Shown in pieces: positions 51,762 to 60,991 of a DNA stretch of 64,000 nt. The DNA lies in NCBI GenBank assembly GCA_038212215.1, contig JBBQUT010000001.1, positions 1 through 64,000 of the forward strand. Direction: 5' to 3'. The translations under genes and the position numbers were made by a program. The stretch comes from JALZAI01 sp038212215 (GTDB taxonomy: Bacteria > Actinomycetota > Actinomycetes > Mycobacteriales > Jatrophihabitantaceae). How positions within the stretch are numbered: the stretch's first letter is position 1; every line of letters begins with the position of its first letter. The notes beneath the pieces are model-generated. The model was not told where the DNA came from, searched no databases, and saw only the letters and a program-made list of their open reading frames with translations.

Positions 51762-53377
51762 GTGTCGGAAATGACGGTGGTGATGAAACGGGCCGCGGCG
51801 CTCGCCCGGCTGCACGGGGCTCTCGACGACCTGACGTCGCCGACTGGTGTGAGCTCGAACGGGCCCGCCGCCGGCTGCACCCCCTCGAACACGCCCTCAT
51901 TGCCGAAGTCGAGACCCGTTCGCTGCCGCACGTCAACGGCGCCCGCTCCACCGCTGCGTTCGCCAGCCAACTGCTGCGCATCTCCCCGGCCGAAGCGGCC
52001 GGGCGGGTAACGGCTGCAGCAGCGCTCGGTGCGCGGCGCACCGTCACAGGGCAAGCGTTGGAACCGATCTACCCCGCGGTGGCTGCTGCGCAGGCCGAAG
52101 GCACGGTCTCCAACCGCCACGCCCACGTCATCGTGAACGCAATCGAGAAACTGCCCGACGCGATCCGCGCCGAAATGGACCGCACCGTGGAAGGGATCCT
52201 GCTCGATGTTGCGCGCCACTACGACCCGCGATTCCTGCAAAGCCACGCCGACGAACTGCGCAACTGCCTCGACCCCGACGGGCTGCTCCGCGATCACGAG
52301 CATCGCAACAAACACCGCGACCTACAGCTCGCCCGCCGCCCCGACGGCACCGCGCACCTCAGCGGCGACCTCACCGCCGAATGCGCCGAACATCTGCACA
52401 CGCAACTCGACGCCCTCACCCGCCCGAAGCCAACTACCAGCACTGACAGCACCGATGGCAGCACCGCCGAGGACGGCAGCAGCACACCCATCGGCGGCGC
52501 GGGCGGTCCGGACCCGCGCACACCCGGGCAACCGCCGCCATGATGCGCTACTCGATATCCTCAAAATGGTCGAACGTGCCGAACAACTCCCCAACGCTGG
52601 CGGCATTACCACCACCATCGTCATCACGATGGACGCCGACACCCACGCCGCAGGCGGCGAGTTCGGTACGGGCAACACCGGGTTCGGCATTTGGGGAAGC
52701 AGTGCGCCACGCGCCGACTGCACCCGCAGCACCACCGCCGATACGTTCCCGGCCAACACATTCCCGAGCGCCACATTCCCGAGCGCCACATTCCCGAGCG
52801 ATCCGGGGACCAACACCGGACCACCGTGCAGCGGCCTCGCCCGCACTGGGCACGGTTATCTCATCCCGGCGACCCTCGCGAAACGCTGGGCCGGCGGCGA
52901 AGCCCGAATCATGGCCGTCTTGCTGTCCAAAACACAAGGAATCACCGCCTATTCCAGCAGCCACCGAATCTGCACCGAACAACAACGCCTCGCATTGATT
53001 GCCCGAGATCGAGGCTGCTCATTCCCCGGCTGCGACTCGGACCACAATGGTGCGAAGCCCATCACGTCATCGAATACCGCGAAAGCCTACGCACCAGCGT
53101 CGATAACGGCACACTCGTCTGCGGTTATCATCACCGCCACTACGAACAACTCGGCTGGCAGTGCGTCATGAGCAACGGCCGCCCGCACTGGATTGCCCCC
53201 GCATGGGTTGACCATGGGTTGACCCGCAACAAATACCCCGACTCAACGTCCGACACTAATGAGTCGCTCATGCGAAAGGTCCGGCAAATCCGCGCCCGCC
53301 GTCGAAATGCGAAATCATCGTCGCGGATTGGTCCTGCGTCGTGGCGAGCCATGGTCGAGCGTTGGCGAAATCGCTGA
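51762..53377 (+). pseudogene. DUF222/13E12-type HNH endonuclease-like gene with at least three frameshifts
   Basis: The protein can be followed only by changing frame. It starts at GTG 51762, shifts near 51838 so that D-W-C-E-L-E-R-A-R-R-R begins, again near 52525 (stop after G-Q-P-P-P; continuation D-A-L-L-D-I-L-K-M-V), and again near 53045. The N-terminal DUF222 helical part is clear (S-N-R-H-A-H-V-I near 52110). The C-terminal HNH core is C-E-A-H-H-V-I-E-Y with G-T-L-V-C-G-Y-H-H-R. Such genes are repeated and often decayed in actinobacterial genomes. A 15-bp repeat expansion lies inside. Confidence 0.85.
52757..52801 (+). repeat. 15-bp tandem repeat inside the DUF222 pseudogene
   Basis: CACATTCCCGAGCGC occurs at 52757-52771 and 52772-52786 and, with one change, at 52787-52801. 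A degenerate fourth unit precedes it. It encodes T-F-P-S-A steps in the broken frame. Confidence 0.92.
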
Positions 53378-53406
53378 GCTCGTACGCCACGAGCCGACTC
53401 GAGCGA

Positions 53407-54131
53407 TCAGTCGGCCCGACGAGCAACGAATACGAATTCTTGCCCTGGACGTTCGGGTGCGTCGCGAACCTCGAGCAATTGGAAACCGGCGTCGACCAGA
53501 TCGGCCTCGATCTCAACGCGCTCTCGAAAGCGCAGAGTCGAGTCCGAGGTCACGTGGTGTTATCCGAGGCGAACACGAACGTCCAGCCGAATCGGACCAG
53601 CGGCCCGTTGACCTCCTTGACGTCACACCAGCGCTCGACCAGCCCCGCGTCGCCGAGCGCAACCCGCTCCAGGGTCTGCTCGCGCGTCCATCGCTCCCAT
53701 CCGCGAGCAGCGGGATTGCGCGTCTCGAAGATCAAGTAACCGGACGGCCGGAGTGCTCGGCGAATACCGAGCAGGGTCGCCCGCCACTGCGCTGGGTCAG
53801 TGATGAACTGGGCGACGTTGGCCGTCATGGTCGCAGCATCACGGTCGGCCACTGGCACCGCGGTGGTGTCGCCTTCGAACCAGCGCACTCGATCGGCGCC
53901 TCGTTTGGCACGTGCAACCTCAAGGGACGCAGCCGCTGGGTCGATGCCGATGACGTCATGTCCGCGCTGAGCGAGCAGAACCGTGAGCGTTCCGGTACCA
54001 CATCCCACATCCAGCAGTCGATGCACACCGAGCTCTTCGATCATCTCCACGTACGGATCGAGGTCGCGGCGATCCGAGTCGAGGGCGTCATAGATCGCGG
54101 CGAGCCGCCTGAGCCGAAACTCCTCGTCCAC
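53407..54131 (-). pseudogene. SAM-dependent methyltransferase, frameshifted near its C-terminus
   Basis: The intact frame (54131 down to a stop at 53550, 193 aa) has L-L-D-V-G-C-G-T-G-T near residue 39, G-I-D-P-A near 62, and N-V-A-Q-F near 104, a Methyltransf_25-type class I enzyme. The stop follows D-N-T-T. Adding one C near 53553 restores D-N-H-H-V-T-S-D and continues for about 45 residues (R-E-R-V-E-I-E-A-D-L-V; F-V-F-V-A-R-R-A-D) to a stop at 53407, the normal C-terminal half-barrel of the family. So it probably lost its last strands through a 1-bp deletion. It abuts the DUF222 remnant. Confidence 0.78.
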
Positions 54132-54207
54132 TCACACACCCAAACACAACGGGTGCGCGGATGCTGTCCTCGCGTCCGCGCCGAAGCAGCGGCGGGCGCG
54201 AGCTAGG

Positions 54208-55032
54208 GTGACCCCCGTGGGCATGGTGTGCGCGGTGGTGTTCCAGCGGCAGGGGCGGTTGTACTACGCCGACCCGGGCGAGCTCTCGCTGCACGTCGGC
54301 GATCGCGTGCTGTACCCGACCGACAAGGGCGACGAGGTCGCCGAAGTGATGTGGGCTCCGGAGTGGAGCAGTGCTGACATCGGCGGGCTGCCGGTTCTCG
54401 CGGGCATGGCAGGCGAGGCCGATCTTGCGGCCGCTGAGACCAGCCGAAAGAAGCGGGCGGCCGCGCGGGTCGCGTCACGCCGGCTGATCCGCGAGCACAA
54501 CCTGCCGATGAAGATCAGCGGCGTCGACTACGTGACCGCGACGAACCACACCACGATCTATTTCACGGCGCCGCACCGAGTCGACTTTCGAGCGCTGGTG
54601 CGCGACCTGTCGGCAACGATGCACGGCAGGGTGGAATTGCGCCAGTTGTCTGCGCGCGACGAGGCCCGGTTGACCGGTGGCATCGGTTCGTGCGGACGGG
54701 AACTGTGTTGCGCTACCTTCCTCGTCGATTTCGAGCCGGTGAGCGTCCGGATGGCGAAGGATCAGGATCTGCCGACGAACCCGCTGCGCATCTCCGGCGC
54801 GTGCGGGCGCCTGATGTGTTGCCTGAAATACGAGCACCCGCTGTATCAGGATTTCGCAGAGAAGGCACCGGCCATCGGCTCGGATATCGAAACGCCCGAC
54901 GGTCCCGGACATGTCGTCGGGCACAACGTCCCAGGCGAGAAGGTCGTGGTTCGAATGGCCGCTGACGGTCGTCGAACCGCGTGCGCGCTTGCGTCGGTGT
55001 GTTCGAGCCGCAAGTCCTACGAATCCCGGTGA
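54208..55032 (+). CDS. ricT: PSP1 C-terminal domain protein RicT
   Basis: A 274-aa protein with the PSP1 domain: A-A-R-V-A-S-R-R near residue 86, T-I-Y-F-T-A-P-H-R-V-D-F-R near 114, and paired Cys motifs G-R-E-L-C-C near 162 and G-R-L-M-C-C near 197. In Bacillus RicT (YaaT) is part of the RicAFT complex that holds iron-sulfur clusters and acts in RNA processing and phosphorelay control. RicA and RicF partners are not seen here. holB followed by a PSP1 gene is a conserved bacterial pairing; here about 2.9 kb of decayed DNA separates them. GTG start; internal starts at 54217 or 54223 possible. Confidence 0.88.
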   Translation: MTPVGMVCAVVFQRQGRLYYADPGELSLHVGDRVLYPTDKGDEVAEVMWAPEWSSADIGGLPVLAGMAGEADLAAAETSRKKRAAARVASRRLIREHNLPMKISGVDYVTATNHTTIYFTAPHRVDFRALVRDLSATMHGRVELRQLSARDEARLTGGIGSCGRELCCATFLVDFEPVSVRMAKDQDLPTNPLRISGACGRLMCCLKYEHPLYQDFAEKAPAIGSDIETPDGPGHVVGHNVPGEKVVVRMAADGRRTACALASVCSSRKSYESR

Positions 55033-55079
55033 GGTAATCGGCTCTCGCTCGACTCTTCAGGATCGGGGATGCGTTCCCG

Positions 55080-55642
55080 ATGGGACTCATGAACCTGGAC
55101 AACGTCCGTGATCGGCTGCGGATCGTCGGGCAGAGCTACGGCGGCGTGCACCCGATTCCGGTGCCGCACATCATCGGTTCACTCGCCCGCGATTCGGATT
55201 TCGACCGGGAGTTTCGTCCGCGACTTCGCACGTCGCAGGAACGGCCGACCAACTTGCGCACGGCTTTTCCGGACGGTGGGCAGATGCCGGCCATCATCGC
55301 GTCGCCATCGCACGAGAGCGCGGCGCCGACTTCATCGACGCCGAGATCACGCACCTGATCACCAACTATGAGATTCCCCCAGATGTCGACGTCTGCCAGC
55401 TGGTGCACACCGAGCAGCAGCGAATATTCTTGGAGGAGAGCGGGCTGGCGAGCGCGCGCCCGTCGGCGCACATCGAGTTCTCGCGGCCTGGCGGCTACCC
55501 GGAGTTGCTCGAGGCCTCGACCGACTTCGCCGCCGCGGCCCGCGCCGCAGGTAGCGTCCGCGTCGGCCGTGGCTTTCGGCGCGAATTTCTGCGCGCGAAG
55601 AGCCGTCCGCTCAGGACGCGCGGGCAGGAGGAACACGAGTAA
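55080..55642 (+). pseudogene. ParB-like/chromosome-partitioning-type gene, frameshifted and internally deleted
   Basis: The first part (from ATG 55089, M-N-L-D-N-V-R-D-R-L-R-I-V-G-Q-S) ends out of frame after A-F-P-D-G near 55280. The continuation lies in frame 2: A-G-H-H-R-V-A-I-A-R-E-R-G-A-D-F near 55290-55340, then N-Y-E-I-P-P-D-V and L-V-H-T-E-Q-Q-R. In intact relatives about a dozen residues lie between P-A-I and the D-G-H-H-R motif, and these are missing. So a small deletion with a frameshift has broken it. Function of the family is unclear; a ParB-like nucleotide-binding fold is inferred from G-H-H-R. Confidence 0.7.
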
Positions 55643-55709
55643 CGCAACCGTGGCCTTTGTCGGACCCCAGTTCTAGAGTGACCCGCATCCAACGACGAAG
55701 GAGGGCACG

Positions 55710-56486
55710 ATGACGATCCGCGACACACCCTGGCCGGACGGCACGCCGTGCTGGGTCGACCTGATGACGTCCGATGCCGAGGCTGCTCGCGCCTTCTACA
55801 GCGAGCTGTTCGGCTGGGATCTCCAGGTTGGCCCGGAGGAGGCCGACTTCTACGCCATGGCCTTGATCGACGGCCATGCAGCGGCCGGCATCGGCACTTT
55901 GACGGAGCCGGAGCACCGGCCGGTATGGAGTACCTACCTTGCCACCGGTGACGCCGACAAGACGGCGGCGGCGATCGTCGAGGCCGGCGGCACGATCGTG
56001 GTCCCGGTGATGGACGTGATGGACTTCGGCCGGATGGCAATCGGGCAGGATCCGACCGGCGGCACTTTCGGCGTATGGCAGGCCGGAACGCACACCGGGT
56101 TCGGCATCGCCAACGACTCGAACACGGTGGGTTGGAACGAACTGCTGACCCGCGACTATCGCGCGGCGATGAAGTTCTACGCCGCCGCGTTCGGCTACAC
56201 CTATACCGACCTGGGTGGCGACGCGTTCCACTACTCCTCGATCGAGGTCGACGGCAACACCGCCGGCGGAATCGGCGCGCTGCCCGATTCGGTCCCGGCC
56301 GAGGTGCCGGCGCATTGGCGCACGTACTTCACGGTCGACGACTGTGACGCCACGGTCGCGAAGGCGCAATCGCTCGGGGGGACGGTGGTGCGCCCCGCGC
56401 AGGACATGCCCTACGGGCGGCACGCTGATCTCGCCGATGCGCAGGGCGCAATGTTCGCGGTGATCAAGCCGGCCATGCGGGCGTAG
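55710..56486 (+). CDS. Two-domain VOC (glyoxalase-fold) protein
   Basis: A 258-aa protein with two vicinal-oxygen-chelate repeats (about 8-125 and 135-255). Each starts with a W-x-D/E-L segment (C-W-V-D-L-M-T-S-D near 14 and W-N-E-L-L-T-R-D near 144) and contains a F-Y-x-x-x-F-G-W/Y motif (F-Y-S-E-L-F-G-W near 30, F-Y-A-A-A-F-G-Y near 157). GAAGGAGG precedes the ATG. Proteins of this type include antibiotic-binding and hydroxylase-like members, but no substrate can be read from the sequence. Confidence 0.85.
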   Translation: MTIRDTPWPDGTPCWVDLMTSDAEAARAFYSELFGWDLQVGPEEADFYAMALIDGHAAAGIGTLTEPEHRPVWSTYLATGDADKTAAAIVEAGGTIVVPVMDVMDFGRMAIGQDPTGGTFGVWQAGTHTGFGIANDSNTVGWNELLTRDYRAAMKFYAAAFGYTYTDLGGDAFHYSSIEVDGNTAGGIGALPDSVPAEVPAHWRTYFTVDDCDATVAKAQSLGGTVVRPAQDMPYGRHADLADAQGAMFAVIKPAMRA

Positions 56487-56563
56487 CGCGGGGCAGGTAG
56501 GCAATCGAGGCGGCGCGACGGGTTAGCATTGTCCGTCGCGCCGGGCAGCCGTGCCGCGCACGT

Positions 56564-56640
56564 GCCGCCTTAGCTCAGTTGGCCAGAGCAACGCACTCGT
56601 AATGCGTAGGTCGTCGGTTCGATTCCGACAGGCGGCTCCA
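56564..56640 (+). tRNA. tRNA-Thr(CGT), CCA encoded
   Basis: A complete cloverleaf: acceptor stem GCCGCCT/AGGCGGC, D-arm with AGCTCAGTTGG, anticodon stem ACGCA/TGCGT with loop CTCGTAA, and T-arm GTCGG-TTCGATT-CCGAC. Anticodon CGT reads the threonine codon ACG. Discriminator T and CCA are encoded at 56637-56640. Confidence 0.97.
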
Positions 56641-56650
56641 CGTGACAGAG

Positions 56651-56694
56651 GGCCTAGTAGACAGGGGCCCAGTAGACAAAAGGCCCAGTAGACA
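56651..56694 (+). repeat. Three copies of GGCCYAGTAGACA after tRNA-Thr
   Basis: Copies begin at 56651, 56666 and 56682 (periods 15 and 16 bp). They start 10 bp behind the tRNA 3' end. They could be transcription-related or a decayed attachment region; there is no integrase nearby. Confidence 0.85.
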
Positions 56695-56795
56695 GAGCGA
56701 CAGTGCCTCAGACGCTGCGCTGGTTACAAGATCATGGACCAACGGCGCGACTGGCACCCGCGCATTCCGCTCGCTTCGCGCCGCATGATGAAGAC

Positions 56796-57293
56796 ATGGA
56801 TCACACCTCGCCCAGCGACACGGTGATCAGAAGCGCCCGAGCGGACGATCACGCCTCGATTGCCGCTGTGGTGGTTGCCGCTGGCCTGTTCACCGTGGAC
56901 GAGATAGGCGAGATCAACTCATTGTTGGACGCCTTCTCCTGCGGCGACGCGTCTGAGGATTGCTGGCTCGTCGACGACACGGGCGGAGGGGTAACGGGCG
57001 TGGCGTACTACGCCCCAGAGCGGATGACGAAGGGGACCTGGAACCTTTACCTGCTCGCAGTTCGTCCGCGCAGCCAAGAGCAAGGCCGCGGAGCTGCCCT
57101 CGTCCACCATGTCGAGCAGGATCTCACCCGCCGTGGAGCACGCGTGCTGCTCGTCGAAACGTCCGGCGTCCCCGACTTCGCTGGGCCTCGCGCCTTCTAC
57201 ACGCGCCTCGGCTACCACCTCGAGGCGCGCGTCCGAGACTTCTACGACCACGACGATGACAAGATCATCTACTGGAAGACCATCGCGCGCTGA
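56796..57293 (+). CDS. GNAT-family N-acetyltransferase
   Basis: A 165-aa acetyltransferase. The acetyl-CoA-binding motif is V-R-P-R-S-Q-E-Q-G-R-G near residues 90-100 (R/Q-x-x-G-x-G/A), followed by L-V-H-H-V-E. The C-terminal strand F-Y-T-R-L-G-Y near 131 completes the fold. I use the ATG at 56796 because the frame upstream runs into the intergenic repeats. Substrate unknown. Confidence 0.83.
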   Translation: MDHTSPSDTVIRSARADDHASIAAVVVAAGLFTVDEIGEINSLLDAFSCGDASEDCWLVDDTGGGVTGVAYYAPERMTKGTWNLYLLAVRPRSQEQGRGAALVHHVEQDLTRRGARVLLVETSGVPDFAGPRAFYTRLGYHLEARVRDFYDHDDDKIIYWKTIAR

Positions 57294-57371
57294 GCTCCGT
57301 TGCGAGATGACGACTCCGCCGGCGGCGACGAGCACCGCGCTCACCTTGGCATACGCCCGGCGTCGTCGCCG

Positions 57372-57887
57372 TCACGTTGCCGCCCGACGCATCGGGACGT
57401 GCGCGATGCCGTCCTCGATGAAGTCGGCACCGTCGCGCCGAAAACCGAAGCGCACATACCAGCCGAGAAGGTAGGTCTGCGCGTCGAGCACCACGTCGAG
57501 TGCACCGGCCAATTCCAGCGCGCGCTGCACCAGAGCGGCGGCCAGCCGCTCGCCGCGCGCAGACCTTGCGGTGGCAACCCGGCCGATCCGGGCCACACCG
57601 TCCGCGTCGCGCAGCAACCGCAGCGTGGCGAGCACCGTGCCGTCGGCTTCGATCCAGAGCTGGCGAGCGGACGGTTCGAGATCGCGGCCGTCCGGGTCGA
57701 GGTAGACACACTCCTGCTCGACGACGAACACCTCGGCGCGCAGGGCCAGGATTCGGTACAGCGTGCCGGGGTGCAGATCGGCCAGTGCCGCGTCACGGAC
57801 ATCCACGTCGAGCCAGCCTGCCACGACCGCCGGCACCCGAGCGATCACCGGCCGAAGTGCCGCGCTTACACTCGCTCGTGAAGGCAT
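57372..57887 (-). CDS. ElaA-like GNAT acetyltransferase
   Basis: A 171-aa protein with L-Y-R-I-L-A-L-R-A-E-V-F-V-V-E-Q near residues 43-58 and Y-L-D-P-D-G-R-D near 62, both typical of ElaA. The acetyl-CoA site reads V-A-T-A-R-S-A-R-G-E-R-L near 104. It is divergent from the geranylgeranyl reductase gene, sharing a 46-bp promoter space. Function of ElaA proteins is unknown. Confidence 0.83.
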   Translation of the reverse strand: MPSRASVSAALRPVIARVPAVVAGWLDVDVRDAALADLHPGTLYRILALRAEVFVVEQECVYLDPDGRDLEPSARQLWIEADGTVLATLRLLRDADGVARIGRVATARSARGERLAAALVQRALELAGALDVVLDAQTYLLGWYVRFGFRRDGADFIEDGIAHVPMRRAAT

Positions 57888-57933
57888 TCACAAGGCCACA
57901 TGGCCCAGCGAAGACGCACCCAGGAGCCCGCTG

Positions 57934-59208
57934 ATGAGCGACGCCAGGCAGGACGCCGACGTCATCGTCGTCGGCGCCGGGCCGGCTGGCAGCAGCGCGG
58001 CCTACTGGCTCGCGACCGCCGGTCTGGACGTCCTGCTGCTGGACAAGACCACGTTCCCACGCGAGAAGGTGTGCGGCGACGGGCTGACCCCGCGGGGCAC
58101 CCGGGCACTCGTCGAGATGGGCGTCGACGTCAGCGAGAAGGCGGGCTGGCTGCACAATCGCGGCCTCCGCGTGATCGGCGGCGGGCAGCGGCTGTACCTG
58201 GACTGGCCCGAGCTGACCAGCTTTCCCGCCTACGGACTCGTCCGCCCGCGTGCCGACCTGGACGCGTTGCTGGTCAACCAGGCAGTGCAGTCCGGCGCCC
58301 GGTTGCAGGAACAGACGACGATCACCGAACCGGTGCTGGATCGCAGCGGGCGCGTCGTGGGCGTCACCGGCCGCACGTCGGACAAGGCGCCGGTCGAGTA
58401 CCGTGCCCCGCTCGTGCTGACCTGCGAGGGCGTCAGCGGAAAGCTCGCGCAGCGCCTGGGCGTGCACCGCAACGACAAGCGCCCGCTGGGCGTCGCCGTG
58501 CGTCGCTACTACACCAGCCCCAAGACCCACGACGACTACCTCGAGTCGTGGCTGGAACTGTGGGACGGCACGCCGAACGAGTCCAATCTGCTGCCCGGCT
58601 ACGGCTGGATTTTCGGCATGGGCGACGGGACGGTGAACGCCGGGCTGGGCGTGCTCAACTCCAGCGCCGGTTTCCAGAAGACCGACTACCGCGCCATGTT
58701 GACCAGCTGGCTCGACAACACGCCCGAGGAGTGGGGGCTGCGCGAGCAGAACGCCACCTGCCCGACCCGCGGCGCGGCGCTGCCGATGGGTTTCAACCGC
58801 ACGCCGCACTACCTGCGCGGGCTGCTGCTCGTCGGCGACTCCGGCGGATCGGTCAACCCGTTCAACGGCGAAGGAATCCCGTACGCCATGGAGTCGGGTC
58901 GTTTCGCGGCCGAAGCGGCGGTGCAAGCCCTGGCGCGGCCGGACGGTCCGGCGCGGGAGAAGGCGCTGCACGCCTATCCGGCACGGATGCGCAGCGAATG
59001 GGGCGCCTACTACCGCCTCGGCGGCCTGTTCGTGAAGCTGATCGGACGCCCGGAGGTGATGCGCGCGTGCACCCGCCACGGCTTGCCGCATCCGGCGCTG
59101 ATGCGTTTCGTGCTCAAGCTGCTCGCCAACCTCAGCGACCCGCAGGACGGGGATTTCGCCGACCGGGCGATCCACGTGCTGACCCGATTGACGCCAGCGA
59201 TCGGCTAG
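57934..59208 (+). CDS. Geranylgeranyl reductase-family flavoprotein (MenJ-like menaquinone reductase)
   Basis: A 424-aa FAD enzyme with the N-terminal dinucleotide fold V-I-V-V-G-A-G-P-A-G-S near residues 10-20, the family box D-K-T-T-F-P-R-E-K-V-C-G-D-G near 37-50, and the second FAD site G-D-S-G-G-S-V-N-P-F-N-G-E-G near 304-317. CAGGAG precedes the ATG at 57934 at a good distance. In actinobacteria such genes commonly precede nuoA; the mycobacterial homologue MenJ saturates one isoprene unit of menaquinone. Menaquinone is the acceptor of the complex I encoded next, so that role fits here. Reduction of geranylgeranyl lipids is the alternative. Confidence 0.88.
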   Translation: MSDARQDADVIVVGAGPAGSSAAYWLATAGLDVLLLDKTTFPREKVCGDGLTPRGTRALVEMGVDVSEKAGWLHNRGLRVIGGGQRLYLDWPELTSFPAYGLVRPRADLDALLVNQAVQSGARLQEQTTITEPVLDRSGRVVGVTGRTSDKAPVEYRAPLVLTCEGVSGKLAQRLGVHRNDKRPLGVAVRRYYTSPKTHDDYLESWLELWDGTPNESNLLPGYGWIFGMGDGTVNAGLGVLNSSAGFQKTDYRAMLTSWLDNTPEEWGLREQNATCPTRGAALPMGFNRTPHYLRGLLLVGDSGGSVNPFNGEGIPYAMESGRFAAEAAVQALARPDGPAREKALHAYPARMRSEWGAYYRLGGLFVKLIGRPEVMRACTRHGLPHPALMRFVLKLLANLSDPQDGDFADRAIHVLTRLTPAIG

Positions 59209-59303
59209 CCCCACGACACCGCCGCCCTGACGACATAACCGACCATGCCAGGACTAGCCTGAGAACGCCGTCCAGCCAAAAAAGATGGGAGAACAGCACC
59301 AAC

Positions 59304-59666
59304 ATGCTCGCGCCGTATCTGCCGATCCTGCTGCTGTTCCTGCTGGCACTCGGATTTGCCTCGTTCTCGGTCGTGATCGCGCCGTTCACCGGGCCGAAGC
59401 GCTACAACAAGGCGAAGATGGACTTCTACGAGTGCGGCATCGAGCCGACGCCGCAGCCCCTCGGCCCGAACCGCTTCCCGATCAAGTACTTCCTGACCGC
59501 GATGCTGTTCATCGTGTTCGACATCGAGATCATCTTCCTGTATCCCTACGCCGTCGCGAACCGCGCGCTCGGGCTGTTCGGGCTCGTCGAGATCATCTTG
59601 TTCATCGTCACCGTGTTCGCCGCGTACGCCTATGTGTGGCGTCGCGGCGGATTGGATTGGGACTGA
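59304..59666 (+). CDS. nuoA: NADH-quinone oxidoreductase subunit A
   Basis: A 120-aa membrane subunit with three helices (about 4-26, 60-84, 88-112). Y-E-C-G-I-E-P near residue 44 and the helix F-I-V-F-D-I-E-I-I-F-L-Y-P near 70 with its conserved acids are diagnostic. The ATG at 59304 is preceded by GGGAG. It opens the nuo operon; nuoB starts 3 bp after its stop. Confidence 0.95.
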   Translation: MLAPYLPILLLFLLALGFASFSVVIAPFTGPKRYNKAKMDFYECGIEPTPQPLGPNRFPIKYFLTAMLFIVFDIEIIFLYPYAVANRALGLFGLVEIILFIVTVFAAYAYVWRRGGLDWD

Positions 59667-59669
59667 GCC

Positions 59670-60209
59670 ATGGGCCTTGAAGAGAAGCTGCCGGAAGGCA
59701 TCCTGCTGACCAGCGTCGAGAAGCTGGTGAACTGGACGCGCAAGTCCTCGCTGTGGCCGGTGCAGTTCGGCCTGGCTTGCTGCGCCATCGAGATGATGGC
59801 CTTCGGCGGGCCCCGTTTCGACTCCGCGCGCTTCGGCATGGAGGTCTTTCGGGCGTCACCGCGCCAGGCCGACCTGATGATCGTGGCCGGGCGGGTGAGC
59901 CAGAAGATGGCCCCGGTGCTGCGCCAGATCTATGACCAGATGCCCGAGCCGCGCTGGGTGCTGGCGATGGGCGTGTGCGCGTCGTCCGGCGGGATGTTCA
60001 ACAACTACGCGATCGTGCAGGGCGTCGACCATGTCGTGCCGGTGGACATGTACCTGCCGGGGTGCCCGCCGCGCCCGGAGATGCTCATCGACGCGATCCT
60101 CAAGCTGCACCACAAGATCATGAACGAGCCGCTGGGACCGAAGCGGGCGAAGAAGCTCGCCGACCAGCAGGTCGAGCTCGCTCCTTCGGGCGCAAAGTTC
60201 TCGCGCTGA
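59670..60209 (+). CDS. nuoB: NADH-quinone oxidoreductase subunit B
   Basis: A 179-aa peripheral subunit carrying the N2 [4Fe-4S] cluster that hands electrons to quinone. Cluster ligands are the tandem Cys in L-A-C-C-A-I-E near residues 35-36, Cys in M-G-V-C-A-S near 101, and L-P-G-C-P-P-R-P near 132. The TGATG overlap couples it to nuoC. Confidence 0.96.
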   Translation: MGLEEKLPEGILLTSVEKLVNWTRKSSLWPVQFGLACCAIEMMAFGGPRFDSARFGMEVFRASPRQADLMIVAGRVSQKMAPVLRQIYDQMPEPRWVLAMGVCASSGGMFNNYAIVQGVDHVVPVDMYLPGCPPRPEMLIDAILKLHHKIMNEPLGPKRAKKLADQQVELAPSGAKFSR

Positions 60210-60991
60210 TGGGCGGCCCCGTCGAGCGTCCGGTACCGGAGGACAGCTCACCCCAGCAGGACGCCGCCGCGATCCAGAAGTCGACCGTCTCGCAGGGTCC
60301 GAACGACTCGCCCTACGGTGTCGCCCGGCACGGCATGTTCGGTGTCGCAGGCTCGGGTGACACGTCGGGTTACGGCGGGCTTCGGCGCGAGCCGTGGCAC
60401 GTGCCGGCCGCGGCGCGGCCGTACGGCAGCTACTTCGACGAGATCGTGGACACCCTGATCGAGGCAATGCCGGCCAGTTTCGAAGCCGTCACCAAGGTCG
60501 TCATCGACGGCCGCCCGCCGGGCCGTCTGGATCTCCCCGGTGAGCTCACCCTGCATGTGCGCCGCGAGCACCTGATCGCGCTCGCGACGACGCTGCGCAA
60601 CGACCCGGGTTTGCGTTTCGAGTTCTGCGCGTCGGTCTCGGGTGTCGACTATTACAACCCCGACGATGCCGCGAGCAACCGGCTGCACGCGGTGTATCAC
60701 CTGACCTCGATGACCTACCGGCGCCGGATCCGCCTCGAGGTGTCGGTCAGCGTCGCCGACCCGCACATCCCGTCGATGACTGCGCTCTACCCGACCGCCG
60801 ACTGGCAGGAGCGCGAGACCTTTGACATGTTCGGCATCGTCTTCGACGGCCACCCCGGGCTCACCCGGATCCTGATGCCCGACGACTGGGACGGCCACCC
60901 GCAGCGCAAGGACTACCCGCTCGGCGGCATCCCGGTGCAGTACAAGGGCGCGACCATCCCGCCACCGGACGAGCGGAGGGCCTACAAATGA
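60209..60991 (+). CDS. nuoC: NADH-quinone oxidoreductase subunit C
   Basis: A 260-aa peripheral-arm subunit. The signature W-Q-E-R-E-T-F-D-M-F-G-I near residues 200-211 and L-M-P-D-D-W-D-G-H-P near 223 with R-K-D-Y-P-L near 234 are diagnostic. The N-terminal 70 residues are an extension found in actinobacterial NuoC. The ATG overlaps the nuoB stop, and the end overlaps nuoD by 4 bp. Confidence 0.95.
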   Translation: MGGPVERPVPEDSSPQQDAAAIQKSTVSQGPNDSPYGVARHGMFGVAGSGDTSGYGGLRREPWHVPAAARPYGSYFDEIVDTLIEAMPASFEAVTKVVIDGRPPGRLDLPGELTLHVRREHLIALATTLRNDPGLRFEFCASVSGVDYYNPDDAASNRLHAVYHLTSMTYRRRIRLEVSVSVADPHIPSMTALYPTADWQERETFDMFGIVFDGHPGLTRILMPDDWDGHPQRKDYPLGGIPVQYKGATIPPPDERRAYK

